Of a DNA stretch of 64,000 nucleotides, positions 42,873 through 53,433 are shown piece after piece; within the stretch, counting starts at the first letter, position 1, and each line of letters starts with the position of its first letter. The stretch covers positions 1-64,000 of the forward strand of contig OX637627.1 in NCBI GenBank assembly GCA_951802195.1. The letters run 5' to 3'. The notes under the pieces are model-generated. The model searched no databases. It was not told the origin of the DNA and saw only the letters and a program-made list of their open reading frames with translations. Position numbers and translations under genes: made by a program. This stretch comes from Tausonia pullulans. Lineage: Eukaryota; Basidiomycota; Tremellomycetes; Cystofilobasidiales; Mrakiaceae.

Positions 42873-43008
42873 GGAGGTCGAAGCCAGCGACGGATGCGAC
42901 CGAGGGTTGACGAGAGAGCCCGCATGGCCCGCCCGCCAGACCCGTCAGACGTCCTGAGAGCAGGGAATGAGTCTCCCTCTGACCTCCATTACTTCCAAAC
43001 CAGCCGTG

Positions 43009-44090
43009 ATGCCGCCCAAAATTGTTTGCCAGATCTGTGAGAACGAGCCGTTCAGGTACAAGTGCTCGACATGCATGGTCCTCTAGTGCGTCCCTAAGCC
43101 GAACTCGCGTCACCGACCTGTCAGAGATACCCTAATGGCTCTCCTCTCGCGACAGCTGCTCTGTCCCCTGCTATAAAAGGCATAAGCGTGCGCCCGGTAT
43201 CTTGGAAGGGATGTGCAAGTTGTCCATATTGACACCCGGCCGCTTTCCTACAGAGGAGTCCTGCTCGACACTCCCCCCTCCTCCTCATCCAGATCCACCA
43301 GTAGCCGAAACTGGCCAGCCAACAGCCATGGATTCGACACTCCCACCAGACGAGGTGTCTGTTCCTCTCATTGACCCCACACCGACCTCTCCTGTCGCCG
43401 ACTCACCCGCACCGAGTCTAGTTCTCAAGGAGGAGAACAGGGGCGAAGTTCCCCTCCGTGCGCTCTCAACGCTCGTTTGGCCCGTCGCCTCTGAGGATTC
43501 GGACTTGCCCATGGGAGCCGAGGACCCCTTGAATCGAGACGAGCCCAAGCAGTTGACACGAGATCATCTTATGGCGATCGGTGCGTCTACCCACTCAGGA
43601 CGCGACGCGTCGATGCCACCCACCCCCTGGCTGACTGACTGACTGATGGCACCGCTCTCTCCCAGCGACGAGCGTGGAGCTTCGACGCATTCTCGCCAAC
43701 CCGCTTCTCCCTCCCATACTATCTAAGATAGATGCCCTCCCCTCCAACACGCATCCCAACGCACGGAGTACCAACTCGCGCGACGCGTTCCTCAGGCTCG
43801 CGCTCGGCGTCGTCCTCCCGGCAGCTTCGTCGTCCATCTCAAATCGCGGCGGCTCTCAACACAATCAGCGCGGCGGCAACCGCGGTGGTGGACGAGGCAA
43901 CCGAGGGCGCGGAAGTCGAGGGAGAGGTGGGTTCGGTGGCGGCGCTGGCGAGAGGTGGGAGGACCGACTCGACCTGACGGACGACGAGGTCCTTGTCTTT
44001 CGCGAATTTGCGAGTTGCGTCGAGGGCATCCTCAAGGGTAGCCGTGAGGTTCAGCATGGGCTGGACTGGGAGAGCGAGATCGAGTTGTAG
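43009..44090 (+). CDS. zf-HIT domain protein (ZNHIT3/Hit1-like)
   Basis: Starts MPPKIVCQICENEPFRYKCS then TCMVLY, spliced to CSVPCYKRHK, then QESC: a HIT-type zinc finger (paired CxxC, CxxxC and H-C). Such proteins act in box C/D snoRNP or chromatin-complex assembly. The middle is Pro/Ser/acidic-rich; the third exon has LRRILANPLLPPILSKIDAL and RDAFLRLALGVVLP, then an Arg/Gly-rich RGG block (RGGNRGGGRGNRGRGSRGRG), and ends with FREFASCVEGIL. Three introns (about 43086-43155, 43187-43251, 43581-43667). The RGG tail suggests RNA binding. It is divergent to PIG-M with 136 bp between starts. Confidence 0.83.
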
Positions 44091-46323
44091 AGAGATACCA
44101 TGCAGGCTTGCTGCTTGCTTCGGGACTATTAATTTGGGGAGCGGTGGAATGAGGACAACACAAGACCGGAAATATGCTAGGGAAGAAGCCAGGGCAATCT
44201 TCTCTCTGTGAAACGAGCTCCGAAGTCCGGGGTCTTGCTCGCCGCATCGCCAGCGTTCGCGCCGCCGTCTCCCATAATCTTCTCGTTGAACCGGCCCGCT
44301 CCAGCCTAAGGACGCGCGACGAGGTCCTGAGCAATCGCTCTGATGTATTGCGGCAGGTGCGTCCCTGGGTGAAAGGAATCGATTAAGCCTGACGGCGAGG
44401 GAAGGAGACCTGATTGAGTCACGCAGCAGATATGGAGTCAGCAGTGAATGGGAGTGGAAGCAAGCATGAAGCGCAGCACACGCACGATGACCTGGATGGT
44501 AGGAGCATGAGTAGTTCCAGTTCCCCGAATCGTTTGCGGAGCAAGATTGGTGTAGATATCAGAAGATTTCCCGTGTCAGATATTTTGTGAGAGCGGGGAA
44601 AACGACTTATAAAAACCTGTTGGAAGCCGGCCACGAATGGCGCCCAACCTGGGTCTTGCAGAACAACAATAGGACGTTCAGGAGGGGGTTGCCCTGTCGA
44701 GCTTCCCTACAATTAGTTGAAATAATGGACCGGACCCGTAAGCCGTGGTCAACAGTGCTCTCACGATCACCCACGACGCGACGAGGGGACTGAAGGACTT
44801 GAGCCCCAACGCGAGGAGGACTCTAATGCCTGCGAACCGGACCTCCCAGAATTCCTGGGTCGATAGGTTCTCTGTCTGTCTCACCTGGCCGCCGATGGCT
44901 GACGACGGCCTTCAGTGGCCAGCGCAGGAGGAAGGCAGAGGGCGATAAATCAGTGGGAGGTGGTGCTAGTACCTTCAGACTCCGTCGGAGAATGAAACTG
45001 ACAAGACGGCAGCGATCGAGGTTACTTAGAGGCCACCAAAGTAGCGGAACTGTTATTTTAAGAATCACGATCGGCACGCTCAACCCAGACATCCGGCGAG
45101 ACCTATCGCAGCAGCGAGGGCGGCAAGTCAATACCGGCCCGCCAATTTCGGCGTGGCGAGTGGGACTCCGGCACACGCACAACGCCGTGAAGTTCACAGA
45201 GCATCATGGGCAGAGACTGCTCCCTGGATACATCCTATACACATCGGGATGGCGCAATCGGTTCAAAGTGAGACGTAAAGTTGCGTGTCGGAGAGAGAGA
45301 CTCTGTGCTCGAGGGGAATTCAACAAAGGACGCCCTGTAACGATGGCACCGTCCCGCTTGTAGCCTGGGACGGTTTGGAATGGTAATGGGCGACGGATAT
45401 ATGGACCATATAGCAAGGATAGGCAAAGTAAGTAAAAGCAGGTCGTGAAAGGGTATAGAGAAAGAAAGAGGGGGGGGGGGGGGTTAGGGGGGCGAGGTTT
45501 GTGCGTGCGGTGCGGAATCCGTGGTGCGCACAGAAAGTGAAATAGAAGGAGAGAACACGTGGCTCAAAGACTGATCGCGCGGAAACCCTGCTTGTGGCGG
45601 CCCCGGGATGAAGGGGCAGCAAAAGGGAAGGCGGCCGGCCAGAAGTGAAAGGGAAGAAGTCGATTCGTTGTTGGTGTCCGGAGAGAACAGCTTCTCTTCC
45701 TGGGAGAGAGAGGTCGATTAAAGCAAGGGAATGGGTGAAGATTAGGCGTCGTCACTAATCTCCTCTCATTTCGCCGCCCACTGCCGGACGTTGCGAGGGT
45801 TTTACGAAGTCGAACTGAGGCGCCGATCTCCCGTCGTTGCGGGCTCTTTCGGCGAATGCTCCCTCATCGATGTCTCCGGGAATCAAAGGGTCATAACGGG
45901 GAGGGGAAGGAACCTCGTCGGCCACGGATCAGGATGAAATGGAGGCGAGGAAGCCAGTGGCGGGAGATCGAGCTATCTTGAAAGCCATCTGTCTGGCACG
46001 CCTCGCTGGCATGTTACCCCCTGATCCACCGATTCTGCCAGAAACATACGCCAAAGCTGAGAATAGGTCATTATACAGATCGCGAAATCCTCTACTCTCT
46101 GTCCATCTACCTTCTCTTCTCCCTTCCCATCCCATCATCCCGTTATTGTCGTTAAAAAGATTAGCGAGGCCAGCCCCTGTCCATTCCATCTCGACAGTCT
46201 CCGATGACAAATGGCCCGGCCTTCGCTCCTCTCCATCATCGTGATCGTTGGTCGATTGTTGCGCCACATCAAAGGGACACTCCCCTTGGGAGGGCCACAC
46301 TCTTTCGTTCTCTCTTTTCTGCC
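44091..46323. other. 2.2-kb interval without a recognised gene
   Basis: Less GC-rich than its surroundings. Open frames on both strands are short (under about 140 codons) and lack domains; the minus frame 45929-46300 (123 codons) may be 3' UTR of the poly-Q gene. A 14-G run lies at 45470-45483. I looked for tRNA A/B boxes and found none. It may hold untranslated regions or non-coding transcripts. Confidence 0.4.
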
Positions 46324-46816
46324 CTACCGGCTGAGATGGAGGTCCTCAAACTCCTCAAGCAGCTCTCTTCGTTCGCGCTCGTCCCGGCGCTCACGCTCGT
46401 CAGAGGGGTATGAGCCCTCGCGGCGATGGCGACGGAGGAGGACGTGCTCAACCTCTGCTCGGAGCTCAGCACGGAAGAGCACGCCGTCGTGATAGTCCCC
46501 GAGAACTGGAAGGAAGAAAGGGAGAAAGCAGATTAGAGTCAGCTCGTGAACGAGATCAGCAAATAGGCTGGCGACGAAGTGCTAATCACGTTGCTCGATC
46601 ACGCGCAGATCTTTCTCGCCGATGCATCGCTCAAGCCGAACGGCGAGCCCTCGGCTGAGACGACCCCCGAGTGCCCCTCCGACGATAGGCGAAGGCAGGC
46701 CGACTCGACTCGACTCTGAGCCGACCTCATCCCAAAATGCAACCGCTCGTTCGTCGTCCTCACCGAGATCCGACGTCCGCCGTGGTCTCCTAGGCCGAGG
46801 CAGGTGGTGCGACGTC

Positions 46817-46848
<32 letters not shown>

Positions 46849-49610
46849 CTTTTGCATCTCCCGCTGCTCCCGCTGCTGCTGATAGTACCACTGCTCCTCA
46901 CGCTCTCTCGCATTTGATGAGAAGGAGCTCTCGTGTTGCTCGCGTGGCAGGGGCGGGAGGGGCGCAGCAGGCGGGGAGGACGTCGCGGACCCCATCCAAG
47001 CTGGAGATCGAGCCGATGAGCTTGAGCCGACGCGCCCTCTGGGTGGTCTAGCCGTCCCTGAGTCAAAGGACCGCTGAGTCGCGAGCGAAAAGGACGAGGA
47101 GGCAGGAGAGGATGGTGGGGCCTCAAGACCATCCTGGAGTGTCCCTGCCCGGCGGCGGTTGTTGTGGGCGAGCGTCCAGCGAGTCGGAATTGGCTCGCGG
47201 GTGGTAGTGGTGGATCGGATGACCCTCGGACCAGAGTCGTCGACCAGCGGAGAAGTCTGGCTTGAGGGAGGCGTCGGTGGAAGAGCACCCGTTTCAGCCG
47301 CTGGGAAGAGGGAAGAAACAGAGGACGACGAGCGATGCCGAGGTGGAGCGAACGCGGCAACGACGGCCGCAGATGCAGAAGACGTGGGAGATGGGTCCGC
47401 TGAAGGCGCATAGCGACTCGAGGCGGCTGACGCCGTCCGTGGGTGGCCCTCACGGAAGAGGTCGACCGAACTGCGGTGTGACCCCGCGTTGGAAGATCGC
47501 CGCTCCGACGAGGGAGGAGGCGAGCGATCCCTGGATCGTGGTAGCCGATGGTACTGGAGGCTGGGCGAGAGCCCGTAGACGCCGAGCTCCTCGGCTGCGC
47601 TCGCCGACGAGGACGTCCGCGGGTGGTATCGGGAGGAGGTAGACGAGGTCGAGGAGGGTGCCCTAGCTCCTCCCCCACCTCGGCTTGCGCTGCTGCTGCT
47701 GCTGCCGTCGCGACGATCTCCCTCGGAGGTTCGAGCGACGGCGAGCGTGTCCCGAACAGCTTGTGTTGGAGATCCTCCAAGCCAATCGCTGTCAGCCGGC
47801 TCGGGCGAGGGAGAGCCAAAGTGGGCGACGTGTTCGGTGATGGTGTCGCCAGGGCTCGAAAAGAGCGCCGGTGAAGAGGGTGATCTGGAGAAGGAAGTCG
47901 TTCTTGCTGGCGCTGGGTGTTGGAACGAGGCAGCATGGGTCAACTGACCCAACTTTGCCGAAGAGGCGGAGAGATGACGAGTCTTGGGCCGCGGGATATT
48001 GGATCGTGGGGGCAAGGGAAGGCCTCGGCGCTAATTTCAAAGGGTCAAACATAGTGACAAAGAAGAGGGCGGGGGTCGTCAAGGTTTCCAGCTGTCAGCA
48101 AGATGAACCGCGGGAAGGTTGACCATCTCCGCCTCGCTTGTTCAGGCTCCGCCCTTCCGGCCGTTGGCACCATCGCCGCCCCCATCTTCGGTCATGCGTG
48201 CAGACAGACGAACTCACATCGAGGCCGGACCCACTTGGGCTAGAGAGAGCAGCAGGAAACCTCTGAGATGTGGCGGGGGCAGACGGGAGAGTACCAGGGA
48301 AGCGATAGCCCGAGAGTGTCCGAGGGAGAATCGGAGGGGAGGCCTCCTCGAGCGCGCGACGCAGCTGGGTGGGTGAGGCAGGTCCACGCTGGCGCTGGAG
48401 GAGCTGTCGATGACGAGCCTAATACGATGGTGATCGAGAATGACGGTGATGATGAGGGAGTGGGAGGAAGGTATTGAGTTTGGAGAGAGGGACGAAGCGT
48501 CGGTGTGAGAGGCAAGTATTATCGGAGAGGGAGATCGCTCTCCGTCCGCCCCTGCTCCCTGATTTGAGGGACGCAGGTCGGGCTCCATTGTCGCAGCTGT
48601 ACTCACCGATGCACGATCATCGACGACACCGACGGGCTCGGCAGACCTGGCGGCAGCCTCGAGGAGTCTGACGTTGGCCTCGAGGGACCAGACGAGCTTC
48701 TTGAGAGACTCGACTTGCTCGCAGAGGTCGAAGTTCTCCTCCTCCCGCTTTGATAGCAGGTTGTCTGATGCCGAGAGCTGACGAGGGAAATCCGGACGGA
48801 GAAAATGACGAGGGCAGGCGGGTCAGGGGTGTATTGCGTCGCTTCGAAATTGAAGAGGGAAATGATGTGGGATTGGACGAGGGACGTGCCCCTGCACCTA
48901 TGCCCGCGGACGCTCTCATCCTCGCGGGATGCACGTCACGTCGCTTGCAGGGGGAAAGGCGCGGCGGCAAGGGGGAAAGGAAGGAGGCAGGCGGCAGGGG
49001 GTCAGACGCACCTTCGTCTGAAGAGCAATCACCTGCGACTCGAGCGAGATGATCCGCTGCCTCGAGCTAAAGAAAATGTCTCTTCGCGAGGGCTTAGACG
49101 ACATGCGACAGAGGGGAGAGGAGGGGGGGAGGAGAGCAGGAGAACAAGAGGAGTAGGAGGACAAGCGTCAGCGCGCCGGCCCCTTGCAAAGTCAGTCGCG
49201 CGTCCGCGCCGGCCGGCCCAGCGAGCGAGCTGGAGCTCGCCGCCCCCACCTGGGGGTGAAAGGAAGAAGAATCAATATGAGCTCCGAGAAGGACGCACGC
49301 TGTCGCTCTCGCCCCAGAAGACGTCGCCGTCTGCGCCCCTGGACCTGCCGACGTGCGAGATGGTCGTGCGTCGCCTGCCGTCGGGCGAGACGAGCTGGGC
49401 GAGGGCGAGGGCGCGCTCCTGGCCACCCGCCGATGAAGGTGCTAGTCCGGCCATGTTGTCGTTTCTGGTGCTGGCACTGATGATATACGAGGACGACGAG
49501 GTCGGACGTGGGCCGCTGACGCCGCCACTGCCACTTGGAGGCGCACGGAAGTCAAACTGATCGAACAAGCCGTCGTGGGGGTGCTCCTGCGAGGGGCTCG
49601 GGAAGTCCAT
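46324..49610 (-). CDS. Large Ser-rich, poly-Q, coiled-coil protein of unknown function
   Basis: Exon 1 from ATG 49610 reads MDFPSPSQEHPHDGLFDQFD. After an intron comes SRRDIFFSSRQRIISLESQV then IALQTK, and next LSASDNLLSKREEENFDLCE followed by QVESLKKLVWSLEANVRLLE, a leucine-heptad coiled coil. A further exon has RHRQLLQRQRGPASPTQLRR and ends PSGSGLD. The large exon (about 48035-46590) is Ser/Pro/Arg-rich, with REQREMQKQQQQ and a poly-Gln tract (CAG run, 46816-46850), then FWDEVGSESS. The last exon LGDYHDGVLFRAELRAEVEH is charged and ends at 46324. Joins are phase-consistent. I do not recognise the family; it could be a scaffold or polarity factor, but that is a guess. Confidence 0.6.
46816..46850 (-). 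repeat. CAG/CTG triplet run encoding poly-Gln
   Basis: About twelve CAG codons in a row on the minus strand, inside the long exon of the coiled-coil gene, just after REMQK. Length polymorphism is likely. Confidence 0.85.
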
Positions 49611-50900
49611 GGCGAGTTCAAGAGGCGAGCTGCGACGACGACGAACGGTGGCGGCGGCGACGGCGACGACGACACGATGGCGATGGCGGGCGACAACGAC
49701 GAGGAAGATTGGGCGGAAGGGAGCAGAGAAGAAGAGTGCGGAGTCGGTCAGGCAGGCAGGGTAGGACGGTGGGTGGTATCGTCGACGGTCTTGAGACGTC
49801 GGTCGGAGGAAGATCGAAGGCAGGCGCCTCCTGGCTCTCTCCAAGTCGACAAACGCAGACGACGACCACTGGCCACCCAGTGTCCACAACCTCCATCCAC
49901 TGCGCCCAGCGAGAGCGGAGTGGGACATCGAAGAGCGCGGGCAGGGGTGAGCGGCCCTCCTTTTGCCGACGGGAGGGGATGCTTTTCGGAGGCCCCGGCC
50001 CTTGCTAGCGGAGTGTGGCAGGCAAGAGCGGTCGACCGGAGAGAGGGGTCTTGTTGTTCTCCTCTCCGCCATCGCCGCCGTTGCCGCCGCCGAGGTATCC
50101 ACGCAAGCAGATTGGTGAGGCAAGTCAGGGGAAGAGAGGGAGAGAGAGGGGTCTGCTGCCACCACGCTCGTTCGCTCTTCGCCGCCGGGGCCCGTTCACG
50201 GACGCGGCCGAGGGAGAATGAAAGACAGGCGCGCTCGATGCAAACGCAAGACCCAACTCAAGGCCGGCCGGCAGCTGAGAGATCGAACAAGGGAGGGAGA
50301 GGAGAAAGTTGGAGCCCGACGAACTAAGCGTAGTGCAGAGAGTGGCTGACATTTCGGCGAAGAGACGAGCATGTGATTAGATCATGTCGAGAGATGAAAT
50401 TGGGGGCCAGCCGGTCGTTCAATATTTGGTACGAGTTGAGGAGAGAGAAAAAAAACTCCGCACCAACCCAACCCGCGGGGCGCACGCGGGCCGCTGAGAT
50501 GCCCATCGCATCTGTTCCAAAAGGCCGCTGGCTGCGCTTCTGCTGCAGGACACAACAACCCGGCCGGCCATCTTGTTCTAAGGCAGCCCAAGTCGACTAG
50601 AAAGCGGGTCGAAGACCACTCGCTTCATCACTTTCAGACTTCAGTTCGATTCACACCCCACTCGCCCGCTTTGGCCTCCTCCCTGCTCTCCCCGCGCATT
50701 TCTCAACACTTGACAGGCTGCTGACTTGGGCTACCTACCTTTCGTGCAGTGTTGCGCGCGTCCACTCATCCACTCTATGTTGTATGAACCCACGCTTCAC
50801 TGTTCGTTGTTCAAGCCTCATGCTCATCTGTTCTTGGGCTACCCGATCTCCTCGTCTTCTCCTTGACGCCCAAATCTCACCAGCTTTCATGCATCAAGAC
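49611..50900. other. Intergenic / 5' region of the poly-Q gene
   Basis: About 1.3 kb, strongly GC-rich and CGN-repetitive in 49.6-50.3 kb, which opens long frames on both strands without domains. Probably promoter and 5' UTR of the minus-strand coiled-coil gene; nothing else is supported. Confidence 0.35.
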
Positions 50901-53250
50901 TCGCTCCGACCTCGCTCCCGCAACGACCCGGCGTTAATGACCTCCTCCTCCACCTTCTCATCGACGCCCTCCCCTCTCCCACGCAGCGCTCTCCCCGGCC
51001 GGAGGCAGCGGCATCAGCGGGGGCGCCGGCTACCCTTTCCTCCTCTTCGTCCTCCTCCATTAGTACCAATCCTCGGGAGCAGCCAAACCGCCCTCTCTCC
51101 GGCAACGTCCCCAACGACCGTCAAGCGTCAAGTCGGTCGCTTTCACAGGTGTCCAAGCCAAGTCCGCCACAAAGGTGAGCGTGTGAATAGAGCGCACCTC
51201 TGATTGGTCTCTCGCGTCCTGAGCAGCGACGCAGAGGACTGGTATCCTCCTGGCCATCGCAGACATTTTCGACCCAGCATGCTGGCATCTTGAGCCTCCC
51301 TCCCCCCCACTCCACCACCATCTTGCTCTGCCTCCGTGTCCCGGTTTGATCGACGCCTGCCACGCGAGCGAGACGGCCGGCAAGCTCTTCTTTTACCTCT
51401 CTGTCGATCTTGCTGTCCGAGCGTCCGTTCCTCCGTCCGTTCGTGGGGCGAGCCCCATGCAACACCTTAGTAATCACATTGCTGATCGGCCCTCGTTTTC
51501 ACTCTTTCACCCTTGAATCTCACATCAAAGTCGCTCGCAGAAAACCTCCGCACATCCGGCCCATCGCTCGACCCTCTCCCTCGAGCGCCACAGCGCCGAG
51601 CGCATCGACGAAGAGGACGGGGGCCCCTCGGCTGCGTTAGGCCGCACCTTCGCGCCGCTCGGCAGGCGCAAGGGCTCTGGCTCGTCTTAGGGAGGAGGCA
51701 GCAGTAGGCTGGGCAAGCAAGCGGCCGTCGAGATCCCAGGCACAACGCAGGTCACCACGGCGAGGGTGAGCGCTGATGGGCGCGTGTCGTCTGATCTCTT
51801 TCACCTCGTATTGCTTGCTCGCTGACAAGGACCCTCGCTCGCTACCAGTCGCAACACCCACATCATCCCTTACAGGCCGCCCTCTCCTCTCGCTCTGTTA
51901 TCATTCCCAACAGCAAACATGTCCTTCTCGCTCCTTGCACCGAGCCGTCGCCGCTCACCACCGCTCATCCTCTTAGGGAGCGAGAAGGGGGGGGGCCGTC
52001 TTTGTTCGCTCAAAGAGCGCAAAGACCCGGAGCGAGAGGGTTTACGCCGCGATGGGGTTTTTCAGACTCGCAACCTCTTGCCTATTGTCGCCCTCCCTCC
52101 TACCTCCTTGTTGAACACACTCCAGCACGTATCTGTACCTCCTCAGCCTCCCCCTCGCATCTTGCTCTATCGGCTGTTGACAACCCCTTCTATCACAATC
52201 CCAGGCGCCGGACTCTGACAATGTCGAGGACGACGTCTCGACCATATTTCTTTCTACCCTCAGCAGGCCGCCCCGTGGATCGCGGCCCAGCTCCTTATGC
52301 TTAAGCGATTCGGCCAGCAGATATCCTGGATCAACAAAGAAGAGGTATCGCTCACCCCTCTGACTTGAAGGGGGCCAGATATATGCACGGCGACGTCCTG
52401 ACTGAGGATGGGAGTGTCATTGCGGCGGCCAATGCCATTACGAACGGCGGACCACCGCGGGCCAGTGCCATCACCCATTTAATCACTCCACTATCTCGTC
52501 ATCCCTCATCCGCCTCTACGCACTTGACCCTCCAGACTCTCACCAAATATGCGTAGTACACCATTATCATCGCCGCTGTCCTACCTTTGATCGCGCACAA
52601 GCGTTGTCCCCCTCTCAAAGACTACATTTTCGGCCCCATGCCTGGTCGCCGTCTCCCCAAAACACCTTTCTCTCCTGTCCACTTCGTCTGAGCCTTCACA
52701 TCAACGTCCTCGGCTTCTTCCGCCTCTTCCGGCTCTACGATGACGACAAGAACGACCGGTTTTACCAGCGTAAACCGATCACCACCGGATTGTTACTTTC
52801 CTCTGACAGAAGCTCGAGCGCGAGCAGAATCGCATGCACGAGGTCGAGGGTGCTCTTCAGAAATTCAGGATTGCCGAGAAGGAGCAGGAGGGCCGATGAA
52901 GGATATGAGCTCTCGAGCACTTGAGGTGCGTGTCCCTTCCTTCTAGAAATCTTTTAGACTCGTCGACTGACTCGTCTCTTCTTTTTTGTAATGTGCAGGT
53001 CATAGAGCGCACAAAGAGAGACAGGCACCTCCTCCAGGCCGACAACAACCGGTTGCCGCGCGAGCTCAAAGCCACCAAGATGAAGGTTGGTTGGTGGGAA
53101 TATCCATCGTTTGTTCAACGAGCGTGACGCTGATTTTTCATGTACAGGCCTGCGTCGCCGAGTCTTCAGACATAATAAAGTACAAACAGCTCAGCAGTAG
53201 TAGTGGTGCTGGAGGTGTGGCGCATATCGAGGGTGGCGTAGGATGAGCAG
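50901..53250 (+). pseudogene. Eroded or mis-read coiled-coil gene, family unknown
   Basis: Several + strand blocks look coding: ISTNPREQPNRPLSGNVPND with RQASSRSLSQ (about 51058-51148), LERHSAERIDEEDGG and FAPLGRRKGSGSS (51570-51690) with an in-frame stop soon after, AAPWIAAQLLMLKRFGQQIS with WINKEE (52266-52344), RYMHGDVLTEDGSVIAAANA (52376-52440), KLEREQNRMHEVEGALQKFR (about 52811-52870), VIERTKRDRHLLQADNNRLP (53000-53058) and CVAESSDIIKYKQLSSSSGA (53153-53210). The later blocks have leucine/charged coiled-coil character and good splice sites between some of them, but stops and a frame change interrupt others. Either a decayed host gene or an active gene whose introns I misplaced. Confidence 0.35.
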
Positions 53251-53433
53251 CTTGCCGCGCTTTTTTCGTTTCGTTTGAATGTCGCCCAGCGACCCCGCTT
53301 CTCGTGTAATTCATTTGTATAGGTACTCCCCGAAGTCGCCGCTTCAACCAAGGTACCTTGCAAAATCAGAAGGTCATGGTCTTGCATGAATCTTGCATGA
53401 AAAGCGTGCTCAAACGCCGCAGCGATCGCTCCC

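Noticed and set aside
45929-46300. Minus-strand 123-codon frame after the poly-Q gene
   Set aside because: No domain, no splice link to the upstream exon and no good ATG; more likely 3' untranslated sequence.
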